Below are positions 30,508-39,492 of a DNA stretch of 64,000 nt, piece after piece (positions within the stretch are counted from its first letter, which is position 1; each line of letters opens with the position of its first letter). Origin of the DNA: Sphaerimonospora mesophila NBRC 14179 = JCM 3151 (GTDB lineage: Bacteria; Actinomycetota; Actinomycetes; Streptosporangiales; Streptosporangiaceae). The translations under genes were made by a program, and so were the position numbers. The notes beneath the pieces are model-generated. The model searched no databases and was not told where the DNA came from. It saw only the letters and a program-made list of their open reading frames with translations. The DNA lies in assembly GCA_001552515.1 (NCBI GenBank), contig BCRI01000007.1:48428-112427 (forward strand). Direction: 5' to 3'.

Positions 30508-31607
30508 CCGGGATTCCCGGCGCTCGCCTCGGCGTACAGCGCGTCGAACCACCGCGCGGCCCGCCCGATGTCGACCGTGTCGGCGCTGTCTCCCGCGCCC
30601 GCGCGCAGCCGGGCCAGCGTGCCGGGCCGCATCGCGTGCAGGATGCCCTCGGCCAGGGACTCGGCGCTGCCCGGCACGGTGAGGACGCCGTTGCGCCCGC
30701 TCTCGATCAGGTCGGGCACGCCGCCCACGGCGGTGGAGACCACGGGCACCCCCGCGGCCAGCGCCTCCATGACGACGACCGGCAGCCCTTCGTAGGAGGA
30801 GCTGAGTACGAGCAGGTCGGCGGCGGCGATCAGCCGGGCGGCGTCGGGCACGTGGCCGACGATCCGGACCGCGGCCTCCAGTCCGAGCCCGGCGATGCGG
30901 CGGGCCGTCGGTTCCGTCTCCGGGCCCGACCCGGCGAGCAGGAAGACGGCACGCGGCTCGGCCGCCACGACCCCGGCCGCGGCCTCGACCAGCAGCCCGT
31001 GATTCTTCTGCGGACGGAAGTTCGCGACGTTCACGATGAGGAACGCGTCGTCCGGGACGCCCCACTCACGCCGGGTGTGCGCGGCCAGCGCGGCCCGCTG
31101 CCGCTGCTCCGCCACGCGCACACCGTGCACGCACACGTCCGGGGCGCGGCCGCGCCTGCCGGTACGCGCCCGGGCGACCTGGGGCGAGACCGCCACGGTG
31201 CGGCTGTCCAGCCATCCGGTCAGCCGGTCCAGCAGCATGGTCAGCGGGCGGTAGCGCACGTTGTGCACCGTCGAGACCAGGACCGGCCGGGGACGCCACA
31301 GCCGGGACACCGGCCGCAGCAGTGCGCCGGGCAGCGGCGAGTGCAGGTTGACGACGTCCGGCCGTACGCGCCTGACCTCGCCGAGCAGGCGGGCGAGCCG
31401 CAGCGGACGGGGGCAGGAGGTGAGGTCGACGACCTCGATCCCCGCCGATCGGAGCCGCCCGGTCAGCTCGTCGGTGGACGCGCTCAGGCACACCACGGTG
31501 TAGCGGTTCGCCCGGTCGGGGGCGGCCAGCAGCCGTTCGACGAGGAGCACCTCGGCGCCGCCGACGTCGAGCGTCTTGATCACTTCACAGACATGGATAC
31601 CGCGCAT
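30504..31607 (-). CDS. GT4 family glycosyltransferase
   Basis: 367-aa GT-B enzyme with the N-terminal Gly-rich loop VIKTLDVGGAEVLLVERLL, the hinge VNVANFRPQKNHGLLVEA and EGLPVVVMEALAAGVPVVST. ATG 31607 is selected: GAGGGAA lies eight bases upstream and the N-terminal strand then starts directly (MRGIHVCEV). An upstream ATG adds ten non-conserved residues. It is coupled to the next gene by a GTGA overlap. Confidence 0.9.
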   Translation of the reverse strand: MRGIHVCEVIKTLDVGGAEVLLVERLLAAPDRANRYTVVCLSASTDELTGRLRSAGIEVVDLTSCPRPLRLARLLGEVRRVRPDVVNLHSPLPGALLRPVSRLWRPRPVLVSTVHNVRYRPLTMLLDRLTGWLDSRTVAVSPQVARARTGRRGRAPDVCVHGVRVAEQRQRAALAAHTRREWGVPDDAFLIVNVANFRPQKNHGLLVEAAAGVVAAEPRAVFLLAGSGPETEPTARRIAGLGLEAAVRIVGHVPDAARLIAAADLLVLSSSYEGLPVVVMEALAAGVPVVSTAVGGVPDLIESGRNGVLTVPGSAESLAEGILHAMRPGTLARLRAGAGDSADTVDIGRAARWFDALYAEASAGNPG

Positions 31608-31644
31608 CGCGTTCGATTCCCTCGGAAGGCGTCGCATCGGTCCA

Positions 31645-32430
31645 CTAGCGGCACTCGACGGCCGGCAACCCCGGGCCCGTGACGCCGATGTACTTGCCCT
31701 CGTACGCGAAGACGCGGAAGTGCGCCTGCCGCTCGGCGTACTCCCGGAAGACCAGGTTGTCCTGGATGTCGTCCATGACGATGATGTGCCTGGCGGTCAG
31801 ATGGGGCCGCACCCGCCGGAGGAAGAACTCCCGCCCGTCTCTGGTCTTGTCGGAGTCGTAGTGGACGAGGTCGACCATCGTGTCCGGGCGCAGGAACTCC
31901 TCGAGATTGCGCCGGTCACCCCTGATCCGCAGCGACCACCCGCTCTTCAGGTGGTCCGGCACGATATAGCCGATGTAGCGTTCCGGGTCGGGGAGCCGGA
32001 AGAACGGGAAATCGCTGGACATCAGCCGGCCCGTTCCGTTGGCCCGCATCGCGGCGAGCACCGCGGCGGAGGACCAGCCCGCCGCCACCCCCGTCTCCAG
32101 GGCGAGGGAGGGCCGGACGACCCTGGTCAGCAGGTAGAGCAGTTCGACGCCGCCGCCCCCGCCCAGGTCCACACCGGCCTCGGCGAGCGCCGCCAGGCGC
32201 GGGCGGGCCGACTCCGCGAGGGATCCGGCGAACCGGGCGCCCTCCCGCCACAGCACCGGATCGACTCCGTTCCCCCAGGCGTCCATGTCCTCGGCGTGTT
32301 TCTCGGCCCAGGCGCGGGCCGCGCTCCTTTCCCGGTCGTGTCCGCACGTCACCCGGGACCATATTTTCCGCGTCATCACCGGGAGATAGGCGGGACGGAC
32401 GGCATTTCGAGCGACGACGCGAATATCCAT
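31645..32430 (-). CDS. Class I SAM-dependent methyltransferase
   Basis: 261-aa methyltransferase of the Methyltransf_24 type. It has LALETGVAAGWSSAAVLAAM for SAM binding, then VHYDSDKTRDGREFFLRRVRP, HIIVMDDIQDN as the late acidic motif. Enzymes of this group often O-methylate sugars during capsule, lipopolysaccharide or antibiotic-sugar assembly; placement between two glycan genes supports that here. The exact target is unknown. Confidence 0.82.
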   Translation of the reverse strand: MDIRVVARNAVRPAYLPVMTRKIWSRVTCGHDRERSAARAWAEKHAEDMDAWGNGVDPVLWREGARFAGSLAESARPRLAALAEAGVDLGGGGGVELLYLLTRVVRPSLALETGVAAGWSSAAVLAAMRANGTGRLMSSDFPFFRLPDPERYIGYIVPDHLKSGWSLRIRGDRRNLEEFLRPDTMVDLVHYDSDKTRDGREFFLRRVRPHLTARHIIVMDDIQDNLVFREYAERQAHFRVFAYEGKYIGVTGPGLPAVECR

Positions 32431-32508
32431 GGTCGAATGTTATGTGCGGGATTCATTCACGATGCGGAGCGCAACTCAATATCTCGGAAAACAGCACGGC
32501 ATGGAAAT

Positions 32509-34869
32509 TCATGTAATTCGGTAGATCGCGTAGTCGCCGGAGCGGTACACCGGATTCGCCCATTCCCCGGCCCGCGGCCGCACCATTCCCGGCCGTTGCT
32601 CGAACACCAGCCACCGCACCCCGTAGCGGGCGTGCAGCAGCCGGATCGCCGCGGAGGCCGGGTCGCGGAAGGCGGCGTCGTTGAGCCGTAGCCGTTCCGC
32701 GTCCCAGAACGGAAGCGTCTCGGTGCGCTGTCCCGGCCGCCAGCGGTCGTTGTTCGACGGGGTGTACGTCCAGCCCTCGACGAGCACCCGCCGCTCGGCG
32801 AGCGCGGCCAGCCACATGTGCAGGTGCTGGCAGGGATTCTCATACCCCCACAGGCAGTGGGCGTTGGTCGCGACGACGTCGCCGGGGTCGGAGTGCGCGC
32901 GCAGCCACCGCGCCGCGCTCATCGCTCCGGCGGGCACGGCCGAGACCGGCACCGGGCTCCCGTCCGGGGCGGCGCCGCCCCCGGCGCCGCCGGAGGGGAG
33001 CACCCGCGCGGCCCAGGCGGAGGGCAGGCCCAGGGCGGTGACCATGAAGACCAGGAAGGCCCACAGGCGGATCCGGCGCCATCCCCTTGCGGCGAGGACG
33101 ACGGCGACCACGGCCACGGTCGCCCAAAGGGCGACGTACGGCAGGTAGAGCAGCGTGTCGGGAAGGCCGGGGGCCAGTGGGACCGTGACCCCGCACAGGT
33201 GCCGCACCAGCAGTTCGGCCAGCACCCCGGTCCCGATCGCCACGGCGGCCGTCCGGTAGGTCAACCGCGCCCGCCGGCGTACGACGGACAGCCCATGGAC
33301 CGCGAGGATCACCAGGTAGGGGTAGCCCCCCGCCAGGAAGTAGATCTGGCTCATCTGGGAGTGTCCGAACACCAGCACGGCCCCGAGTCCCGCCAGGCCC
33401 ATGCCGAGCATGAGCGGCACCGCCGGCCGTGCGAGCGACCGGGACCGGCCCACCAGCCCGAGGACGCCCGCCCAGATCGCCGTCCAGCACAGCAGGTACA
33501 GGACGGCCACCCCGAGCGAGGCGGAGATCCCGGCGTGCGCCTCCTCCTGGCCGGTCAGCTCGTGCCAGGTGAACCGCATGAGCGACAGCGGGTCCACGAT
33601 GATCGCGTTGCGCGCGCCGCCGAACAGCACGAACTGCGCGTACAGCAGGCATGCCCCGGTCACGGCCGCGACGCCGAGCAGGGCAGGGGAGAGCCGCCGG
33701 CGCCGGACGATCTCGGCCGCGCCGACCGCCGCCAGCCCGGCGGCGAGCAGCGGCAGCTGGGTGGCCTTGGCTCCCATGACCCCCACGAGGAAGACGCCGA
33801 GCAGCGACCAGTGCCGGGCGGTGGCGGTGCGGCGCTCCAGCAGCTCGATCACCAGCAGCACGACGGGCACGAGCAGGAGCGCGCCGAACGTCTGGGACGG
33901 GCTCGTCCACGACTGGATCCGCCAGGTGAACACACCGGTGTTCGGCCCGAGGTAAGGCTGCGGGGTCGCCATGAAGAACGTGCCGGCGAGGGCGGCCAGC
34001 GCCCCCGCCCGAGACCTGACGACGCGCCTGGCCACCATGGCCAGCAGGACGGCGAGCGCGGCCAGCACGGGCAGCATGCCGAGGCGGAACAGCAGCACCA
34101 GCGGCTCGATCCCGGTGATCCAGCTCGCGGCCGCGTAGTGCGCGTACACGAACCAGTGGTAGAGCAGCGGCTCGCCCGCGACGAGGGGGACCGTGGGCGG
34201 CACGTGGTTCTTCAGCTCGCCGATGAGGGCCAGGTGGAACGGCAGGTCCACGTTCGCCGTCGCCATCAGCGGCCAGGTGAGGGCGGTGTGCCGGAAGAAC
34301 GTGGCCGCGCTCCAGGCGACCAGGCTCGCGACGATCAGCGCCAGCGCCCAGGACCACCACAGCGGCGCGGGCGTCCGCGACTCCCGCGCACCGCGTCCGC
34401 GCAGCCGGGGGAACGCGGCGACGGCAGCGTACGTCGCGGCCGGCCAGGCCAGCACGAGCAGCGGCGCCCCGGCGGCCCGGGCCGCGATGTAGCCGAGGAC
34501 CTCCAGCACGTAGCCCAGCGCGACGCCCAGCGCGATCTCCTCGGCCAGCGTGCGTCGCCCCCGATAGAGGGCGCGGACCAGCAGCGTCCCCGGCAGGGCC
34601 ACGCAGGCGACGGCATAGGCGCAGAAGAGGAGCAGGTCCCGGACGGAGACCCCGAAGTACAGCAGGACCGCGGCCGTGAACGCGGTCACCGTCGCCGCGG
34701 GCAGCCACGCCGACAGCCGGCCCGGACGGGACAAACGGTCGTACGCGCGAGGCCGCGGCCACCCCTCCGGCCCCGTCCCGGCCTGTCGCGTGCCGCCCTG
34801 GTCGGTCCTGCCCTGGTCAGTCCTGCCCTGCACTGTTCCGCACAGCGTGCCGGGCGATGTCTCGGCCAT
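32509..34869 (-). CDS. Large polytopic membrane protein, GT-C-like (paralogue B)
   Basis: 786-aa paralogue of the protein at 25400: matching stretches include EEIALGVALGYVLEVLGYIA, LPFHLALIGELKNHVPPTVP, QFVLFGGARNAIIV and RVLVEGWTYTPSNNDRW. The same topology is expected: many helices, then an extracytoplasmic C-terminal domain. The N terminus carries a short Gln-Gly/Thr-Asp repeat (GRTDQGRTDQGGTRQAG) absent from paralogue A. It is the first gene of the minus-strand operon and diverges from the GT4 operon at 35182. A GT-C-like glycosyltransferase role is inferred. Confidence 0.75.
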   Translation of the reverse strand: MAETSPGTLCGTVQGRTDQGRTDQGGTRQAGTGPEGWPRPRAYDRLSRPGRLSAWLPAATVTAFTAAVLLYFGVSVRDLLLFCAYAVACVALPGTLLVRALYRGRRTLAEEIALGVALGYVLEVLGYIAARAAGAPLLVLAWPAATYAAVAAFPRLRGRGARESRTPAPLWWSWALALIVASLVAWSAATFFRHTALTWPLMATANVDLPFHLALIGELKNHVPPTVPLVAGEPLLYHWFVYAHYAAASWITGIEPLVLLFRLGMLPVLAALAVLLAMVARRVVRSRAGALAALAGTFFMATPQPYLGPNTGVFTWRIQSWTSPSQTFGALLLVPVVLLVIELLERRTATARHWSLLGVFLVGVMGAKATQLPLLAAGLAAVGAAEIVRRRRLSPALLGVAAVTGACLLYAQFVLFGGARNAIIVDPLSLMRFTWHELTGQEEAHAGISASLGVAVLYLLCWTAIWAGVLGLVGRSRSLARPAVPLMLGMGLAGLGAVLVFGHSQMSQIYFLAGGYPYLVILAVHGLSVVRRRARLTYRTAAVAIGTGVLAELLVRHLCGVTVPLAPGLPDTLLYLPYVALWATVAVVAVVLAARGWRRIRLWAFLVFMVTALGLPSAWAARVLPSGGAGGGAAPDGSPVPVSAVPAGAMSAARWLRAHSDPGDVVATNAHCLWGYENPCQHLHMWLAALAERRVLVEGWTYTPSNNDRWRPGQRTETLPFWDAERLRLNDAAFRDPASAAIRLLHARYGVRWLVFEQRPGMVRPRAGEWANPVYRSGDYAIYRIT

Positions 34870-35181
34870 GGGGGCAAGCCTCGCGACCGCGCACGGAACG
34901 TTCCGGCTGCGACGCAGCGGCCCGGCGGAGTCCTTGCCACTCCTTTGTACGCCGGGGGCGCCCGGGACCGGCCGGAAAAGGCGGCGCCCACGGCCGATCG
35001 GCCCCTTTCCGATTCCCTCCGTCGCTTTACCTTTTTGCCGGAGGCGTGCCGATCGGCCCGGATCATGCGTCGGTAGGGAATATGAAAAGGCTTCGTCGCC
35101 GCCGTGACGGTGGCAGCGAAAATCTCAAATCGCGGGTTAGCTTCTCCAACGTGAACAGGCCCAACACCGAGGAGCTCGTAA
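34870..35181. promoter_or_regulatory. Divergent intergenic region with shared promoter-like motif
   Basis: 312 bases between the minus-strand glycan operon and the plus-strand GT4 operon. GACGGTGG (35106-35113), 20 bases, then GGGTTAGCTTCTCC (35134-35147) repeats the block seen at 10588-10642 with identical spacing; ACGTGA-CAGG follows in both. The start codon (GTG 35182) is preceded by GGAG at 35171. I see nothing else distinctive in this stretch. Confidence 0.58.
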
Positions 35182-36408
35182 GTGAGACCGGACGGCCGTA
35201 TTCGGGTCATGGAGATAATCGCGCGGATGAACGTCGGCGGTCCCGCGACGCAGATCATGGGACTGCTGGACGGACTGGACCGCGATGAGTTCGACCACCG
35301 CCTCTACGCCGGGGACGTCGACGAGGCGGAGGGAGACCATCTCCGGCTCCGGGGCGCCGCTCCGCCGGTTCACCGCGTCCCCGGCCTCGGCCGTTCCGTC
35401 AGGCCCGCCGACGACGCCCGCGCACTGCTGCGGCTGATCGGCGCCATGCGCGAGTTCCGGCCGCACATCGTGCACACCAGGACGGCCAAGGCCGGCGCGC
35501 TCGGCCGGACCGCCGCCCGTCTCGCCGGCGTCGGCTCCGCCCGGGTGCACGTGTTCCACGGACACCTGCTGCACGGCTACTTCTCGCCGCTCAAGCGCCG
35601 CCTGTACGTACGGACGGAGCGGCTCCTCGCCGCCATGTCCGACCGGCTGGTGACCGTCGGCACCGGGGTGCGCGACGACCTGCTCGCCGCCGGCATCGGC
35701 AGGCCGGAGCAGTACGTCGTGATCCCGCCCGGCGTCCGGATCGGCCCCGTGCCCGATCGGGAGACGGCCCGGCGCGCTCTTGGCCTCCCCCCGGAGGCGC
35801 CGGTCGTCGCCTTCGTCGGCCGGCTCACCCGGGTCAAGCGGCCCGACCGGTTCCTCGCCGTGGCGAGCGCGGTGCTCGACAGCGTGCCCGACTGCCGGTT
35901 CCTCATCTGCGGGGACGGCGAGCTGCGCGAGGAGGTGGAGCGCGGCGTCGGCGACGCCGGAGACTCCTACCGGCTGCTGGGCTGGCGGAAGGACGTCGAA
36001 ACCGTCTACGCCGCCGCCGACGTGGCGCTGCTGACCTCCGACAACGAGGGCACGCCGCTGACGCTCGTGGAGGCCGGGATGGCGGGCACACCCGCGGTGG
36101 CGCCCCGTGTGGGCAGCGTCGGCGAGGTGGTCAGGGACGGGCGGACCGGACTGCTGGCCGCTCCCGACGCCGCGGAGCTCACCGCACACGTCCTGCGGCT
36201 GCTCGGCGACCGGCCGCTCGCCCGTCGCATGGGCGAGTCGGCCCGCCGGTGGACGACGGCGGCGTTCGGGGTGGAGCGGCTGGTCGCAGACACGGAGAAC
36301 CTCTACCGGTCGCTGCACCGGCATTCAACACACGGGCCTTCATCGTACGGGGGTTCATGTCACCGCGGCCTGCGGCCGCGCCCGGAACGGGAGGAGAGCA
36401 TCCGATGA
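35182..36408 (+). CDS. GT4 family glycosyltransferase (paralogue 2)
   Basis: 408-aa GT-B enzyme closely related to that at 10653: MNVGGPAT, EFRPHIVHTRTAKAGALGR, VAFVGRLTRVKRPDRFLAV, SDNEGTPLTLVEAGMAG. It carries a ~30-residue C-terminal tail (HSTHGPSSYGGSCHRGLRP) not shared with paralogue 1. The stop overlaps the downstream epimerase start as ATGA. It is the first gene of an operon with two sugar epimerases, a WecA-like transferase and a BY-kinase. Confidence 0.92.
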   Translation: MRPDGRIRVMEIIARMNVGGPATQIMGLLDGLDRDEFDHRLYAGDVDEAEGDHLRLRGAAPPVHRVPGLGRSVRPADDARALLRLIGAMREFRPHIVHTRTAKAGALGRTAARLAGVGSARVHVFHGHLLHGYFSPLKRRLYVRTERLLAAMSDRLVTVGTGVRDDLLAAGIGRPEQYVVIPPGVRIGPVPDRETARRALGLPPEAPVVAFVGRLTRVKRPDRFLAVASAVLDSVPDCRFLICGDGELREEVERGVGDAGDSYRLLGWRKDVETVYAAADVALLTSDNEGTPLTLVEAGMAGTPAVAPRVGSVGEVVRDGRTGLLAAPDAAELTAHVLRLLGDRPLARRMGESARRWTTAAFGVERLVADTENLYRSLHRHSTHGPSSYGGSCHRGLRPRPEREESIR

Positions 36409-37424
36409 AAGTCCTGGTGACGGGGGGTGCCGGGTTCATCGGCGGGAACGTGTGCCGCGCGCTGCTCGCACGGCCCGAGATCGAGCACGTCACCGTGCTC
36501 GACGATCTGTCCACCGGGGATCCGGCGAACCTCGCGGGTCTTCCCGTGGACCTGGTCGTGGGCACCATCCTCGACCCCGACCTGCTCGCCCGCCTGGTGA
36601 CGGGCGTCAGCGCGGTGATCCACCTCGCGGCGCGGCCCTCGGTGCCCCGGTCCCTGGCCGACCCGCTGGCCTCGCACACGGTGAACGCCACCGGCACCCT
36701 GCACGTCCTCGAGGCGTGCCGGGCCACCCGGCCACAGGTGATCATGGCCTCGTCGTCGTCCGTCTACGGCGACAGCCCCGCCGAGCACAAGCACGAGGAA
36801 CTGCCCACCCGGCCGCTCAGCCCGTACGGCGCGAGCAAGCTCGCCGGCGAGGCCTACACGCTGGCCTACTCGAAGAGCTTCGGCCTGCCGATCCTGCCGT
36901 TCCGTTTCTTCAACGTCTACGGCCCGCTGCAGCCGGCCGGTCACGCGTACGCCGCCGTCGTCCCGGCCTTCGTCTCCGCCGCGCTGCGCGGCCGGCCGGT
37001 GCCGATCCACGGCGACGGGCACCAGGCCCGCGACTTCACCTATGTGGGGTCGGTGACCGAGGTGCTCACCGACGCCGTGCTCCGCCGGGTGACGAGCGCC
37101 GCGCCGGTGAACCTCGCATTCGGCAACCGGATCTCCCTGCTGTCGCTGAAGGACACCCTCGCCGGTGTCCTCGGCCGTCCCGTCGAGGCGGCCTTCCTGC
37201 CGGCCAGGGCGGGCGACATCCGCGAGTCACGTGCCTCCTCGCGACTGCTCCTCGACCTGTTCCCCGGCGTCCGTCCCGTGCCGCTGGAAGACGGGCTCCG
37301 CGCGACCGTCGCCTGGTTCGAGCAGACCACCGGGCTCGAGAAGGCCGCCGGACCGGTCACACCCGAGCCGGTCCCGCCCGAGCCTGCGCTCACGCGGCCC
37401 CGCGTGGCCGCCCCGCATGTCTGA
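36405..37424 (+). CDS. NAD-dependent sugar epimerase/dehydratase, UDP-hexose 4-epimerase-like
   Basis: 339-aa extended SDR with GGAGFIGGN at residues 7-15, SSSSVYGDS as the catalytic Ser/Thr region, SPYGASK for Tyr and Lys, and RFFNVYGPLQPAG. These resemble UDP-glucose or UDP-GlcNAc 4-epimerases (GalE/WbpP type). The precise sugar is not determinable. It is coupled by ATGA to the GT4 gene; a 48-base gap precedes the next epimerase. Confidence 0.83.
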   Translation: MKVLVTGGAGFIGGNVCRALLARPEIEHVTVLDDLSTGDPANLAGLPVDLVVGTILDPDLLARLVTGVSAVIHLAARPSVPRSLADPLASHTVNATGTLHVLEACRATRPQVIMASSSSVYGDSPAEHKHEELPTRPLSPYGASKLAGEAYTLAYSKSFGLPILPFRFFNVYGPLQPAGHAYAAVVPAFVSAALRGRPVPIHGDGHQARDFTYVGSVTEVLTDAVLRRVTSAAPVNLAFGNRISLLSLKDTLAGVLGRPVEAAFLPARAGDIRESRASSRLLLDLFPGVRPVPLEDGLRATVAWFEQTTGLEKAAGPVTPEPVPPEPALTRPRVAAPHV

Positions 37425-37472
37425 CCCCGTTGATCCGCCGGCCCGGCCGGCCTCGATTCCTTGGAGAAGTCG

Positions 37473-38459
37473 GTGACTAACTCGCCACGGCGCACCTACC
37501 TGATCACAGGTGGCAGCGGCTTCATCGGATCCCATCTCGCCGACGCGCTGCTCGCGCGGGGCGACTCCGTCGTCGTCCTGGACAACCTGTCGACCGGGCG
37601 GCTGGCCAACCTCAGCCGGCACCCCCGCCTGCGGTTCGTGCACGGCTCGGTGCTCGACGAGCTGATGGTGGACGAGCTCGTCCACCAGTGCGACGCCGTC
37701 GTCCACCTCGCCGCCGCCGTCGGTGTGAAGCTGATCGTCGAGCAGCCGCTGCGCTCCCTGACGACGAACATCCGCGGCTCGGAGATCGTGATCGGGGCGG
37801 CCCACCGCTACCGGCGCAAGATCCTCATCGCGAGCACGAGTGAGATCTACGGGAAGAACTCCGGCGGGCCGCTCACCGAGACGTCCGACCGGATCCTGGG
37901 CAGCCCCGGCGTCGTCCGGTGGGCGTACAGCACGGCCAAGGCCGTCGACGAGATCCTGGCCAACGCCTACCACAGGGAGCGCGGCCTGCCCGCGATCATC
38001 GTCAGGTTGTTCAACACCGTGGGCCCCCGGCAGAGCCCGGCCTACGGCATGGTCATTCCGCGGCTCGTCAGGCAGGCGATCAGCGGGCTCCCGCTCACCG
38101 TCTTCGGCGACGGCACCCAGACCCGCTGCTTCGCCCACGTGCTGGACGTCGTGGCGGCCCTGGTCCGGCTGCTCGACCACGACGACGCCGTAGGCCAGAC
38201 GTTCAACGTCGGCTGCAGCGACGAGGTGAGCATCCTGGAGCTGGCCAAACTGATCACGGAGCTGACCGGGAGCACGTCCGGGATCGAGCTGATCCCGTAT
38301 GCCGAGGCGTACGGGACGGGGTTCGAGGACATGGAGCGCCGGGTGCCCGACATCGCCAAGATCCGCGAGCTCACCGGATGGTCGCCGGTGCGAACGCTCG
38401 ACGACATCCTGGCGGAGACGATCGCCGAGGCCCGGGCCGAACTGGCGAACTCCCGGTGA
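37473..38459 (+). CDS. NAD-dependent nucleotide-sugar epimerase/decarboxylase-type SDR
   Basis: 328-aa extended SDR: GGSGFIGSHLADAL near the N terminus, STSEIYGKNSGG with the catalytic region, WAYSTAKAVDEILA for the Tyr-Lys pair and RLFNTVGPRQSPAYG. The STSEIYG and RWAYS pattern is shared with hexuronate-processing members such as UDP-glucuronate decarboxylases as well as epimerases, so the reaction is left open. GTG 37473 follows TTGGAGAAG. The end overlaps the WecA-like start as TGATG. Confidence 0.8.
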   Translation: MTNSPRRTYLITGGSGFIGSHLADALLARGDSVVVLDNLSTGRLANLSRHPRLRFVHGSVLDELMVDELVHQCDAVVHLAAAVGVKLIVEQPLRSLTTNIRGSEIVIGAAHRYRRKILIASTSEIYGKNSGGPLTETSDRILGSPGVVRWAYSTAKAVDEILANAYHRERGLPAIIVRLFNTVGPRQSPAYGMVIPRLVRQAISGLPLTVFGDGTQTRCFAHVLDVVAALVRLLDHDDAVGQTFNVGCSDEVSILELAKLITELTGSTSGIELIPYAEAYGTGFEDMERRVPDIAKIRELTGWSPVRTLDDILAETIAEARAELANSR

Positions 38460-39487
38460 TGAACGGTTCCATCCTCCTCACCGCCACCGCCAGCGGCTTT
38501 CTCGTCGCCGCGGCCGCGACCCACGTGCTGCGCCGGGTCGCGCTGCACTGGGGACTCACCGACCGGCCCGGGGGACACAAGGCGCACCGGCGGCCCACTC
38601 CCTATCTGGGCGGTGTGGCCATCATGCTGGGCGCCGTCCTCCCCCCGGCCGCGCTCGCCGGTCTCGCCGACGCGCATGCCGCCGCGATCGTCATCGGCGC
38701 GCTGGCCGTGACCCTGCTCGGGCTGATCGACGACCTGCGGCCGCTCCGCCCGCTGACCCGGCTCGCCGTCGAGACGCCGGCGGCCGTCGGAGTGGTGCTG
38801 AGCGGGGTCCAGGTCACGCTCACCGGCGGCTGGCCGGACATCCCCATCACCGTGCTGTGGATCGTCGTCGTCACCAACTCCTTCAACCTTCTCGACAACA
38901 TGGACGGGGCGCTCGGCGCCGTGACGGTGGTCAGCGCCACGCTCCTGGCGGCCGCGGCCTTCGTGTCCGCCCAGCCGGTGATCGGACTGCTCCTGGCCAC
39001 CCTGCCCCTCGCCGCCCTGGGCTTCCTGCCGTACAACTGGGCGCCCGCGAAGATCTTCATGGGGGACGCGGGCTCGCTGTTCATCGGGTTCGTCCTCGCC
39101 TGTTCCGCGGCCCTGCTGGCCACGGGCGGGAACGCCGGCACCACGGTCGCGGGCCTGCTCCTGCCGACCTTCGTCGCCACCGTCGACACCGGGATCGTGC
39201 TGCTGTCGCGCAAGAGGGCGGGACGCCCGATCCTGCGCGGCGGGACCGACCATCTCTCCCACCGCCTGCGCAAGCTCGGCCTCAGCACGAGGCTCACGGC
39301 ACTGGCGCTCGCCGCCCTCGCGGCCGCCGCCGGGATGCTGCACCTCGTGATGACGCTGGGCTGGATCTCGCCGCTCGGCGCGTCGCTCATCGGGCTGGGG
39401 GCCGCCTGCGTCCTCATCGGCCTGCCGCAACGCGTCCGGGTCTACCCGTCGGCTCGGCCGCAGAGAACTCCTACCGGAAAGCGGTAA
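38459..39487 (+). CDS. WecA/MraY-like polyprenyl-phosphate sugar-1-phosphate transferase
   Basis: 342-aa polytopic GT4-type (MraY/WecA) membrane enzyme that would attach a sugar-1-phosphate to undecaprenyl phosphate, the first step of lipid-linked glycan assembly. Catalytic features are intact: the HKAHRRPTPYLGG motif, D91-D92 in GLIDDL, NLLDNMDG (143-150), MGDAGS (D203) and the DHLSHRL loop (H265, H268). This contrasts with the degenerate paralogue at 11798. It is coupled to the upstream epimerase and followed at once by the BY-kinase. Confidence 0.9.
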   Translation: MNGSILLTATASGFLVAAAATHVLRRVALHWGLTDRPGGHKAHRRPTPYLGGVAIMLGAVLPPAALAGLADAHAAAIVIGALAVTLLGLIDDLRPLRPLTRLAVETPAAVGVVLSGVQVTLTGGWPDIPITVLWIVVVTNSFNLLDNMDGALGAVTVVSATLLAAAAFVSAQPVIGLLLATLPLAALGFLPYNWAPAKIFMGDAGSLFIGFVLACSAALLATGGNAGTTVAGLLLPTFVATVDTGIVLLSRKRAGRPILRGGTDHLSHRLRKLGLSTRLTALALAALAAAAGMLHLVMTLGWISPLGASLIGLGAACVLIGLPQRVRVYPSARPQRTPTGKR

Positions 39488-39492
39488 AGATC

